Shown in pieces: positions 19,680-26,428 of a stretch of 64,000 nucleotides of DNA. Where the stretch lies: the NCBI GenBank assembly GCA_029974595.1, contig JARKRC010000072.1, forward strand, positions 1 through 64,000. The letters are read 5' to 3'. The notes under the pieces are model-generated. The model ran no database searches, had not been told where the DNA came from, and saw only the letters and a list, made by a program, of their open reading frames with translations. The translations under genes were made by a program, and so were the position numbers. Numbering within the stretch: the stretch's first letter is position 1; every line of letters begins with the position of its first letter. Source of the stretch: Ereboglobus sp. (lineage in GTDB: Bacteria; Verrucomicrobiota; Verrucomicrobiia; Opitutales; Opitutaceae).

Positions 19680-20480
19680 TTATTTAAAAGTGCTTTTGGC
19701 GATGGTGCTGCGGGCGCTCTTAAGAACCTCCCGGGCACCGCGGTCGATGAGGATGATATCCGCATCAAGGCAGACAAAGGTGAAGCCCTTCTCCAGCGCC
19801 TGTTGGATCTGCGCCGGATCAGTGCGAACTAGATGGCAGCCCGCAGCCTTTTGATGCTTTTCACAGGCCGCAAGGATGCGATCTCCCGCCCCGTTGACTA
19901 TCGGATGCCTCGTCTGCCCTGGAACCCCGTAGGATCCACTCAGATCATAGGGACCAATGAACACGCCATCAAGACCGGGAACCGCAAGAATCTCATCAAT
20001 GGCCTCGACGCCTTTCCTCGACTCAATCATTGCGATGACTATAGTTGTGGCGTTTGCCCTGTGCGCATAGTTTTCAAAATCCACCCCCCAGTTGTTCATA
20101 CGAGCAAAGCAGAAGCCCCGACAGCCTTCCGGCGGATATTTCGCGGCAGCCACGGCCGCTCGCGCCTGCTCGGGAGTATCAATCAAAGGAACGATCACTC
20201 CATGTGCGCCGACATCGAGACTGCGACGGATCTCCAAGGCGTCCGCAGAACTTACACGCACGAGAAGAGCGGTGTTTCTCCCATGGAGCGCACGGGCGAC
20301 TTCCTCGACCGTCTTGATATCGGCAGAGGTATGTTCGCAGTCGAGGCCGAGCCAGGAAAAACCTGCATTGGCCATGATTTCGGCCGCGCTGGGCGCATTG
20401 GTTTGTATCCAGCAGCCGATCGCGGGGGAGCGGATTTCAAGTGCTTTTTTGAGCAAAATTTCTGGTGATTGCATGTTCAT
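19680..20480 (-). CDS. HpcH/HpaI family aldolase (2-keto-3-deoxy sugar acid aldolase-like)
   Basis: I chose the start at MNMQSPEILL, 7 bases after the M55 gene stop; the longer frame would overlap that gene. The 266-residue class II aldolase has GCWIQTNAP near the N-terminus, WLGLDCEHT, the metal-binding Glu in AMIESRKGVE and the Asp in IGPYDLSGSYG, all typical of the HpcH/HpaI/RhmA group, which cleaves 2-keto-3-deoxy acids to pyruvate and an aldehyde. It follows a PfkB kinase and an M55 peptidase in an apparent operon. The natural substrate could be a KDG, KDR or similar acid. Confidence 0.87.
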   Translation of the reverse strand: MNMQSPEILLKKALEIRSPAIGCWIQTNAPSAAEIMANAGFSWLGLDCEHTSADIKTVEEVARALHGRNTALLVRVSSADALEIRRSLDVGAHGVIVPLIDTPEQARAAVAAAKYPPEGCRGFCFARMNNWGVDFENYAHRANATTIVIAMIESRKGVEAIDEILAVPGLDGVFIGPYDLSGSYGVPGQTRHPIVNGAGDRILAACEKHQKAAGCHLVRTDPAQIQQALEKGFTFVCLDADIILIDRGAREVLKSARSTIAKSTFK

Positions 20481-20487
20481 TTGCGAT

Positions 20488-21321
20488 TCATTTAAATGTC
20501 GTCTGGGCTTTGAGTTTGAGCTGCCAATACCGAGCCCAGGCACTCAGAACAGTGTCGGCATTGAGAATAAAGGTGTCATCACTGGCAAAATTGTCCGGCG
20601 CTAGCTTGTGAAGCGCCTTTAGGTATGGAGTCTCTTTGAAAACACACTTGAGTTCTACGGGCCCCGTGAACTTGAGGGGCGTTGATTGCGCCGGCCGCTT
20701 GACAAGCTTGATGGCGGAATTGCGAATGACCTCGGTGACCTCCACCAGCGGATAACACTCAGCGGCAAAAAACACCTTGGAAGACTTTTTGCTGTCCACC
20801 GTAGCCACATCAGGAATAAGCTTTCTTGCTTCCGCGTTACCGGCACTGTCACCAATGATCAGACCGAGAGGAACACCAAGGTCACCCGCGATCGCCGCTT
20901 CAACCCCAATTTCCCCGACATGATGGCCATTGATATAAATTGCCCTAAAATCAGGCTCGTAGGTATGTGCGAGCGTGTAACCTGAACTTTCCATCGAATG
21001 AAATCCTTGAAGGATCAATGCATCCGTATCCTTGTCGACGCCTTGGGCATCATCATCAAGATAGGGAGGTTTTCCATAATACACACGGATGCCCTTCGGA
21101 ATTCGCGCTAGATCAATATTACGTCCAAACCAATGTTCGTCAAAAATGGAAATATCTTCCGCTCCGCCAGTCCGAAGCCCCTCAATCAGGGCAAGAAGCT
21201 CCGCCATGAACCATTCACGGGCCTGCGGGTATTCAGGATCATTTGGAGTTACCTGCGGCATCGCGGTAACACCAGTGACTCCTTCCATATCACAACGAAT
21301 ATGAAATTTCTTATTGTTCAT
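20488..21321 (-). CDS. M55 family D-aminopeptidase (DppA-like metallopeptidase)
   Basis: The 277-residue cytoplasmic enzyme starts at MNNKKFHIRCDMEG; its ATG shares one base with the TAA of the upstream kinase gene (TAATG), a sign of coupled translation. CDMEGVTGV near the N-terminus carries the Asp and Glu of the M55 dinuclear zinc site; further metal ligands lie in FHSMESSGYTLAHTY and INGHHVGEIG, matching the DppA pattern. DppA releases D-amino acids such as D-Ala from short peptides. It is unexpected in a sugar locus. Together with GH20 it hints at peptidoglycan-derived or amino-acylated glycan fragments as part of the diet. Confidence 0.9.
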   Translation of the reverse strand: MNNKKFHIRCDMEGVTGVTAMPQVTPNDPEYPQAREWFMAELLALIEGLRTGGAEDISIFDEHWFGRNIDLARIPKGIRVYYGKPPYLDDDAQGVDKDTDALILQGFHSMESSGYTLAHTYEPDFRAIYINGHHVGEIGVEAAIAGDLGVPLGLIIGDSAGNAEARKLIPDVATVDSKKSSKVFFAAECYPLVEVTEVIRNSAIKLVKRPAQSTPLKFTGPVELKCVFKETPYLKALHKLAPDNFASDDTFILNADTVLSAWARYWQLKLKAQTTFK

Positions 21322-22205
21322 TATACGTAAAATTTTTCCGTCTGAGGAAGCCATGCCCCTGCCACACCGCAGACTCGCGCAGCAAGTTGACTGGCAGCAG
21401 CGGCGGCTCCAAGAGGGGATTTCCCCTTGAGAATGGCCATGAGATATCCCGCAGTGAAAGCGTCCCCTGCCCCGACTGTATCCACAATCCGATGTACATC
21501 AGGTGCAGGAATGTGAAATTGCTCGTCTCGTGTGATGACGTCAGCTCCCTTGGGGCCATACGTTAGGAGAATGGTGTTGAGCAGCGGATACTGATCAAAA
21601 AGAACATTAATCGCCAGCGACTCCTCGTCGAATCCAACACCATGAACCAAGGCGATTTCCGACAGCTCCTCGTTATTCAACTTAAGATGTGTCGCATAAT
21701 ACAGAGAGTTCTTGATCACCTCCTCGCTAAAAAAGGGCTTGCGGAGATTGATATCCAACAGACGGATACTGTCTCGACGAACATTATTCAGAAAAGTTTG
21801 CAACGTCTCCCGGGATACTGTCGAGCGCTGCGCGAGCGTGCCAAAACAAAATGCATCCACACGATGCACGTAATCGAGGGCTTGCGGCAAACAAGGAATA
21901 TAATCCCAAGCAACATCCTTGTGGATATGATACTTTGCCGCACCATGCGTGTTGACAATCACATCGACTGTTCCGGTAGGATGGGCGGAATCTATGTTGA
22001 TGAACTGTTGATAAAACTCCCGCTTCGATAGCGTTTGCCGAATTCCCCAGCCAAAATCATCGGTGCCTACCGCAGAGATTAACCGTGTCTCGAACCCGCC
22101 GTCATGCACGTGCATAGCAAGATTTGCCGGCGCACCGCCTATGCGATTGCCTTGGGGAAGGATATCCCAAAGAATTTCACCAAAAACTGCAATGCTCGGC
22201 GTCAT
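21321..22205 (-). CDS. PfkB-family carbohydrate kinase (fructokinase/KDG-kinase-like)
   Basis: The 294-residue cytoplasmic kinase shows the N-terminal PfkB glycine motif GNRIGGAPANLAMH and the C-terminal DTVGAGDAFTAGYL, with the catalytic Asp, plus LLTYGPKGADV just before it. Length is normal for the ribokinase superfamily. It is the first enzyme gene of the coupled PfkB-M55-aldolase-isomerase set and should phosphorylate the intracellular monosaccharide. Fructose, 2-keto-3-deoxygluconate and related keto-sugars are all possible. Confidence 0.88.
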   Translation of the reverse strand: MTPSIAVFGEILWDILPQGNRIGGAPANLAMHVHDGGFETRLISAVGTDDFGWGIRQTLSKREFYQQFINIDSAHPTGTVDVIVNTHGAAKYHIHKDVAWDYIPCLPQALDYVHRVDAFCFGTLAQRSTVSRETLQTFLNNVRRDSIRLLDINLRKPFFSEEVIKNSLYYATHLKLNNEELSEIALVHGVGFDEESLAINVLFDQYPLLNTILLTYGPKGADVITRDEQFHIPAPDVHRIVDTVGAGDAFTAGYLMAILKGKSPLGAAAAASQLAARVCGVAGAWLPQTEKFYV

Positions 22206-22392
22206 GAGGTGGTGATAGGAGTGGCTTGGAACCCACGGGAGCTTGCTTCAAATTCAACGACGATCCAGCAGACGAATACCGAATTACCCAGGAAGCAACT
22301 TATAGCAGTTTGATTGGAGGGTTGGAGAAACCCATCCCCGTGCTGAATCCAAGGAAAATAACGATGTGAATACATAAGAATGACTGCTGGCA

Positions 22393-23460
22393 TCAAAGCG
22401 CCTTTTCAACGGTGAGTTGAAGCTCCTTGTGCCCTGCTGAATTCGTTTTGACTTCATATGCAATGGCTTTCGTAGGTTTTCCATTATAGTAAATCTTTAG
22501 GTCGCCCTTCAGTGTAAGTTTATTTGCCTTGATCGGTATGATGACGTCGCCGACACCAAGCGAGGCCCCCCCGAGCATATTGATCCAAAGGCCGCTCCCT
22601 GCGTTGAGTACCACGCTGGAGTTTCCATCGGTGTCTCTCCAGTCAAGCACGTCATGGCTCTTGGTATTGGCAACATCGACGGTCATTCGCGCATTGCTCC
22701 CTTGTTCATAAACAAGTCCGGTAGGCGGAGGATTGCCAGCCATGGAAATTTGCGTCACACCCACTTTGCCGTCACCACCCGGGCTAAGGTTGCCTGAAGC
22801 CGTATTGGCAAGGCTCAGCTTGGTTCGCGAAGTATTCAAGGTGCCTCCCGTCCACACAAAGGAACCCTTTCCCGTAGTTCGAATGCATTGATTTGGCCCC
22901 GTGCCCAAAACATTGAGCGTACCGCCACTGAGAACATAGACCCCTGTGGAGTTAGCGCCGTTTGCCAAAACCAAACCAGCGTGGCCGGTGACATTCACCA
23001 CGCCGCCGCTCTGCTCAATCGTTCCATTGGCGTTCTCCGTTGCAACATGACCCCCGGCAGAAAGGGTATTAGCCACATTAACCGTGCCATCCTTGATTCG
23101 AACGGTGCCGCGGCACTTGAGGCGGGCAGCTATAAGGAAGTTAACATTAAGCACCGTATCCTTGCCTTGGATTTCGAAAACACCTCCTTCGGTATTGATT
23201 GCAACGGCTTCTGCAGAAACGGATTTATTGGATAGCGTAAGTATAGTTGCCATCCTAGCACTACGGGAAGCCACCCATACGAAATGGTCCCCCCGCGGGC
23301 GAAGTCCTTTCTCGGCGCTGGCGGCATACTTGCTTGCCCAAATATCGGAATCCCATTCACCGGAGAAATTTGCATAAATGCTTTCAACGGCGGCATAAGA
23401 TGCTGAAAAGCTCATTGCACAGGCTAAGAACAAAGCGGGTAATTTGGATATTGTTTTCAT
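22393..23460 (-). CDS. Secreted beta-helix repeat protein of unknown function
   Basis: I chose MKTISKLPALF as start because the signal peptide begins there (cleavage near SYAA). The 355-residue mature protein carries repeated motifs typical of autotransporter-associated beta-solenoids: SGGVVNVTGHAGLVLANG, LSGGTLNVLGTG and WTGGTLNTSRT. It has no autotransporter barrel, no PEP-CTERM anchor and no obvious catalytic residue, so attachment is unclear. It is the first gene of the minus-strand locus. It resembles the passenger style of the autotransporter nine kilobases downstream and may be a surface or secreted binding protein. Confidence 0.65.
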   Translation of the reverse strand: MKTISKLPALFLACAMSFSASYAAVESIYANFSGEWDSDIWASKYAASAEKGLRPRGDHFVWVASRSARMATILTLSNKSVSAEAVAINTEGGVFEIQGKDTVLNVNFLIAARLKCRGTVRIKDGTVNVANTLSAGGHVATENANGTIEQSGGVVNVTGHAGLVLANGANSTGVYVLSGGTLNVLGTGPNQCIRTTGKGSFVWTGGTLNTSRTKLSLANTASGNLSPGGDGKVGVTQISMAGNPPPTGLVYEQGSNARMTVDVANTKSHDVLDWRDTDGNSSVVLNAGSGLWINMLGGASLGVGDVIIPIKANKLTLKGDLKIYYNGKPTKAIAYEVKTNSAGHKELQLTVEKAL

Positions 23461-23503
23461 TGGAGTGTGTTCGGATGGATGAGTTAACAAAATGGTTTTT
23501 TCG

Positions 23504-23671
23504 CTATTTTGAAAAGGAGACGGGAAACGGGCGATTGGCCGATTGGAAGTAAAGCATGGCGATGAGATCGTCTATGGAGGGGAAGCTGCGGGACTTGCGT
23601 TTGACCGCGCTGAACACGCTGCTGAGTCCCTCAATGAGGGCGTTGGTGATTCCGAGGCTGGTATTGTTAGA
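23504..23671 (-). pseudogene. Remnant of an ISL3-family transposase (C-terminal end only)
   Basis: The last 55 residues of this frame read GITNALIEGLSSVFSAVKRK and then SRSFPSIDDLIAMLYF, matching the C-terminal block of ISL3 transposases (T NALIEG.NS....KR.A.G......IYL). Upstream in the same frame the sequence becomes low-complexity and unrelated, so the catalytic DDE part is gone. It sits immediately upstream of the first gene of the carbohydrate locus and mirrors the IS3 remnant at the other end. Confidence 0.75.
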
Positions 23672-24022
23672 GCGGCTGAAGGCACCGCCACGGCGGGTCG
23701 GCCCACTCGAAGAAATGGAGGGGAAATTCGCAGTGCCGCCATCCGGCGGCGGCAAGGCAAGCTCCGCAGTCCAAAGCGGCCGCAAGCTTCCGCACTCCAT
23801 AACTAAAAGGCATAAGGGGAGCACACGGAGGCACCGCTGGCGAAAGAGCTGGGAGGGGATATGAGAGTCACCGAAGAGGACGACTCTAGACGCAAACGTC
23901 CGCACGGGAACGGTGATGGGGCGTGATTGGACAGAGTGCTCGATCATTTGCAGGTGCGCTTGAGGTCAAAATGGACGGGACGGAAAATTACGAGATAATG
24001 GGTGTTTCGCCAAAGGAAACGT
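23672..24022. other. Gene-free stretch beside the ISL3 remnant
   Basis: No supported gene here. It contains a GCCGCC-ATCC-GGCGGC hairpin (23735-23750) inside a GC-rich insert-like patch that has replaced the body of the transposase. Open frames on both strands are low-complexity and I do not accept them. The base composition rises to the level of the right-hand part of the window near 24.1 kb. Confidence 0.5.
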
Positions 24023-24090
24023 ACGTTGTTATAACGTGTCAATATCCTTTTTCGATAATTGAAAGGATTTTTTTCAAAAAGTGTACTTTT
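24023..24090 (+). promoter_or_regulatory. Cluster of three inverted repeats upstream of the GntR regulator
   Basis: ACGTT-GTTAT-AACGT (24023-24037), ATCCTTT-N11-AAAGGAT (24044-24068, followed by a T-run) and AAAAGT-GT-ACTTTT (24077-24090) lie in the AT-rich segment between the minus-strand locus and gntR. The first has the half-site spacing seen for FadR-subfamily operators. The second could also act as a weak terminator. Assignment to GntR binding is inferred from position. Confidence 0.45.
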
Positions 24091-24148
24091 CGCTTTATGT
24101 GAGAGATGGGGCATGTGTAGTTTTGCGATGTTTGCCATAACTTTGAAC

Positions 24149-24889
24149 ATGAGCGACTCCACTTCCTCTTCCTTTGCGCCGGGCACCACGTTTGCCGTCT
24201 CCAACAGCGAGGCAGGGTCGCGCCTGCCTGTCACCGCCGACCGGGTGAAGCAAAAATTGCTGGATCTCATTCTAAGCGGCGAGATCGCGGCCGGCACGCG
24301 CCTTGACCAACGCCAGCTCGCCAAGCGGCTGGAGACGACTACGGCGCCCTTGAGGGAGGCGCTCAGCGCGTTGGAAAACGAGGGGCTACTGGTACGCCAA
24401 CAGGGGCTCGGCATGTTCTGTCGTGTCTATACTGTGCTGGAAATAGAGGAAATGGTCGAAATCCGCGGTGTGCTAGAGGCGCTGGCGGCGCGGCGGGCGG
24501 TGGCGCGAATCACCGCCGCCGAGATCGGCGAGCTGAGGGAAATCGCACAGCGGCTCAGCCAGCCGATCAATCCGGGCGGTGTGACGGAGTTCCTCAAGTG
24601 CCATGTTGGTTTCCACAAGCGCGTCATCCAGATCTCGCGCAGCCCGCGCCTGCAAGCGCTGCTGGAGTTTCATCATTTTGTCGATGTGGTGCTGGCGAAC
24701 ATCGCGCCGCAGCTTTGGAAAATCGAGCCGCACGACCATCTCGGCCTAGTCAGCGCGCTGGAGAGTGGAAATCCCGAGTGGGCCGAGCAGGCCATGCGCA
24801 ACCATATTGCACCGACTTATCAGAAACGCTTTGCTGCTCTCCGCGCCCGTTTCGGCGAGGGGCCTATCTTTTCGCAACGGATGGATTGA
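24149..24889 (+). CDS. GntR family transcriptional regulator, FCD ligand-binding domain (FadR subfamily)
   Basis: I chose the start at MSDSTSSSF; the longer frame adds 30 residues with no family similarity. Residues about 30-95 form the winged helix (LILSGEIAAGTRLDQRQLAK, then TTTAPLREALSALENEGLL). Residues about 100-230 form the FCD domain, with the helical EIRGVLEALAARRAV and the His-containing segments HVGFHKRV, HDHLGLV and NHIAP that bind metal and an acid ligand in this family. It is divergent from the 23-kb minus-strand sugar locus and is the best candidate for its regulator, probably responding to a sugar acid. Confidence 0.9.
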   Translation: MSDSTSSSFAPGTTFAVSNSEAGSRLPVTADRVKQKLLDLILSGEIAAGTRLDQRQLAKRLETTTAPLREALSALENEGLLVRQQGLGMFCRVYTVLEIEEMVEIRGVLEALAARRAVARITAAEIGELREIAQRLSQPINPGGVTEFLKCHVGFHKRVIQISRSPRLQALLEFHHFVDVVLANIAPQLWKIEPHDHLGLVSALESGNPEWAEQAMRNHIAPTYQKRFAALRARFGEGPIFSQRMD

Positions 24890-25019
24890 TCGTCCTGTTT
24901 CGATAGTCGACGCGTAGATTGTAATTCCATCGGTGTCGCGGATGGCGTAGCGTAAAACGTAGTGTGATACCATTTGCTTTTTTGCTGAACTTGACGGACG
25001 CGACTTGCTTTTCGGGCCA

Positions 25020-25919
25020 TCATGCAGATGTGGCAGCGAGGGGGCGGACGTTTTCGCGCAAGACTTCGAGGAAAAGGGAAGCGCCGCGGCTTTGGTAGCG
25101 CTGGAGATGGCGGGCAAGGGCGATTTGCCGGGTCGGGGCGCGTCCACTGAGACGGCGATAGACGATGTGGCCTTCGTCCTCGGGAGCACGGGTGCCTTGG
25201 GGAAGGATCGAAATGCCGAGACCCATCGATACAAAGGACTTGACCGTTGCGATTTGCGAGCAGCGAAAGCCGATCTGCGGATCGAAATTGTGCGCGCCGC
25301 AAAAGCGCTGGATTTGCGCGGCAAGGGCACTGGAATGGCCGAGCAGGACAAAGGTTTCGTCGCGGAGGTCTTCGCCGAGCACGATGGGTTGCGTCGCGAG
25401 GGGATGAGCCTTTGGGACGGCGAGTAGAAGTTGCTCGGTAAAAAGAGGTTCCAAGGAAACGCGGGTGTCAGTGACAGGCAGGGAAACAAGCGCCAGGTCG
25501 AGCTCGCCTTCGACGATGGATTTGACGAGCGCGGTGCGAAAATCCTCGCGGGCGTGGATCACGAGATTGGGGTGCTTTTGACGGACTTGCTCAATGATGC
25601 TCGTCATGAGATAAGGCATCACCGTGGGAATCGCGCCGACGGTGATGCGCCGTTCCATGGCCGGGGTGTCCTTGATTTCGCGGGCGGCGATCTCGATTTC
25701 GCTGAGAACCCGGCGGGCGCGTTCGATGAAGAGTTCGCCGCTTTCGGTGAGGACCGCCTTGCGGCCAAGCCGGTGGAAGAGCTTGTGCCCAAGCTCGTTT
25801 TCCAAATTTATAATTTGCTGGCTTAAAGAAGGTTGGGATACGTGGCAGCGTTCGGCGGCACGGGTGAAGTTGCCGGTTTCGGCCACGGCGACAAAGTAGC
25901 GCAGTTGATGGACTTCCAT
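25020..25919 (-). CDS. LysR family regulator, OxyR-like but without the canonical peroxidatic Cys context
   Basis: This 299-residue protein has an N-terminal winged helix (FTRAAERCHVSQPSLSQQI) and an OxyR-like effector domain (GAIPTVMPYL, LDLALVSLP, MGLGISILP). In E. coli OxyR the reactive Cys199 lies in the motif GHC and pairs with Cys208 in GFC. Here the matching segment is GHS (Ser196) and RFC (Cys207), with a 2-residue insertion and a further Cys at 220. The OxyR-style DNA site in front of the gene (25947-25983) supports the OxyR relationship. It is divergent from a small membrane protein gene that it probably controls, along with itself. Confidence 0.85.
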   Translation of the reverse strand: MEVHQLRYFVAVAETGNFTRAAERCHVSQPSLSQQIINLENELGHKLFHRLGRKAVLTESGELFIERARRVLSEIEIAAREIKDTPAMERRITVGAIPTVMPYLMTSIIEQVRQKHPNLVIHAREDFRTALVKSIVEGELDLALVSLPVTDTRVSLEPLFTEQLLLAVPKAHPLATQPIVLGEDLRDETFVLLGHSSALAAQIQRFCGAHNFDPQIGFRCSQIATVKSFVSMGLGISILPQGTRAPEDEGHIVYRRLSGRAPTRQIALARHLQRYQSRGASLFLEVLRENVRPLAATSA

Positions 25920-25946
25920 AAGATCAAGAAAAGTTGCGCCGTTTCT

Positions 25947-25983
25947 ATCGTTTTTATCTATGATGTCGATAGAAACTAATTAT
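25947..25983. promoter_or_regulatory. OxyR-box-like operator between the LysR gene and the 62-residue ORF
   Basis: Four tetranucleotides lie at the exact OxyR spacing of 7 bases: ATCG, CTAT, ATAG, TTAT. The consensus is ATAG-N7-CTAT-N7-ATAG-N7-CTAT, so 14 of 16 core bases match, and three of four secondary consensus positions (t, a, and the second a) also match. A perfect 10-base palindrome GTTTCTATCG...CGATAGAAAC (25941-25976) overlaps it. Confidence 0.75.
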
Positions 25984-26011
25984 TTCACCTATTGTTTTTA
26001 CATGATACTGT
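25983..26011 (+). promoter_or_regulatory. Candidate promoter of the 62-residue ORF, -35 overlapped by the OxyR-like box
   Basis: A weak -35 (TTTCAC, 25983-25988), a 17-base spacer and TACTGT (26006-26011) would start transcription near 26018. The regulator box ends exactly at the -35, the arrangement of OxyR-activated promoters. A CCCCG/CGGGG hairpin (26020-26037) would lie in the 5' leader. Confidence 0.45.
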
Positions 26012-26067
26012 AATGGCCTCCCCGCTCCACTTCGGGGCGGATTAACCTGAAATAGAAAGCAAATAAC

Positions 26068-26256
26068 ATGAAAAACAACCGCTCGCTCTACGCCGCTCTC
26101 GTGGCCGCAGTGCTGGTCGCCGTCGCGATCCTCGCTGCTCCCGTCAGCGATATCGTAAAGGTGTCCGGCATTCTCGGTTATGGCGTCGTTTTGACGCTCC
26201 TGACCTTGAGTGTGATCGAATACGGCCGTGGCTCCAGCCGCGGCGCTTCGCGATAA
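26068..26256 (+). CDS. Small two-helix membrane protein, unknown function
   Basis: The 62-residue protein has two hydrophobic segments (about 7-25 and 32-51) and a basic, Gly/Ser-rich C-terminus ending RGSSRGASR, suggesting a helical hairpin with a cytoplasmic tail. It has its own probable promoter and a strong terminator 29 bases after the stop, so it is a genuine single-gene transcript. No Shine-Dalgarno sequence is evident. The divergent OxyR-like regulator and the box between them suggest induction by oxidative or related stress. I recognise no family. Confidence 0.7.
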   Translation: MKNNRSLYAALVAAVLVAVAILAAPVSDIVKVSGILGYGVVLTLLTLSVIEYGRGSSRGASR

Positions 26257-26284
26257 GCGCTTGTTTTCTTAGGTAGAACCCATG

Positions 26285-26320
26285 AGGCCCGGACGAAAGT
26301 CCGGGCCTCTTTCCGTTTTT
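26285..26320 (+). terminator. Strong rho-independent terminator after the small membrane protein gene
   Basis: AGGCCCGGAC-GAAA-GTCCGGGCCT is a perfect 10-bp stem with a stable GNRA tetraloop, followed by CTTTCCGTTTTTT. It separates the small gene from the downstream isomerase gene, so the latter needs its own promoter. Confidence 0.9.
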
Positions 26321-26428
26321 TGGCGGGCTTGGAGCATGATCGGCATTGCGATTTCGTTTTCGGCGGGGCAAGGTCGGAATCGCTGCCCGTTTTGCATCTC
26401 GAAAAAACTCCCGTCCCGTCTTTTGCTT

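Noticed and set aside
22206-22392. Short open frames between the kinase and the beta-helix gene
   Set aside because: No family similarity, no signal peptide and poor start contexts; I treat this as plain intergenic sequence.
23543-23864. Plus-strand frames in the ISL3 remnant region
   Set aside because: They lie opposite the transposase tail and a low-complexity GC insert; no motifs.
25020-25919. Naming the LysR gene oxyR
   Set aside because: The operator is OxyR-like, but the GHC motif holding the peroxidatic Cys is GHS with a 2-residue insertion, so function cannot be assumed.
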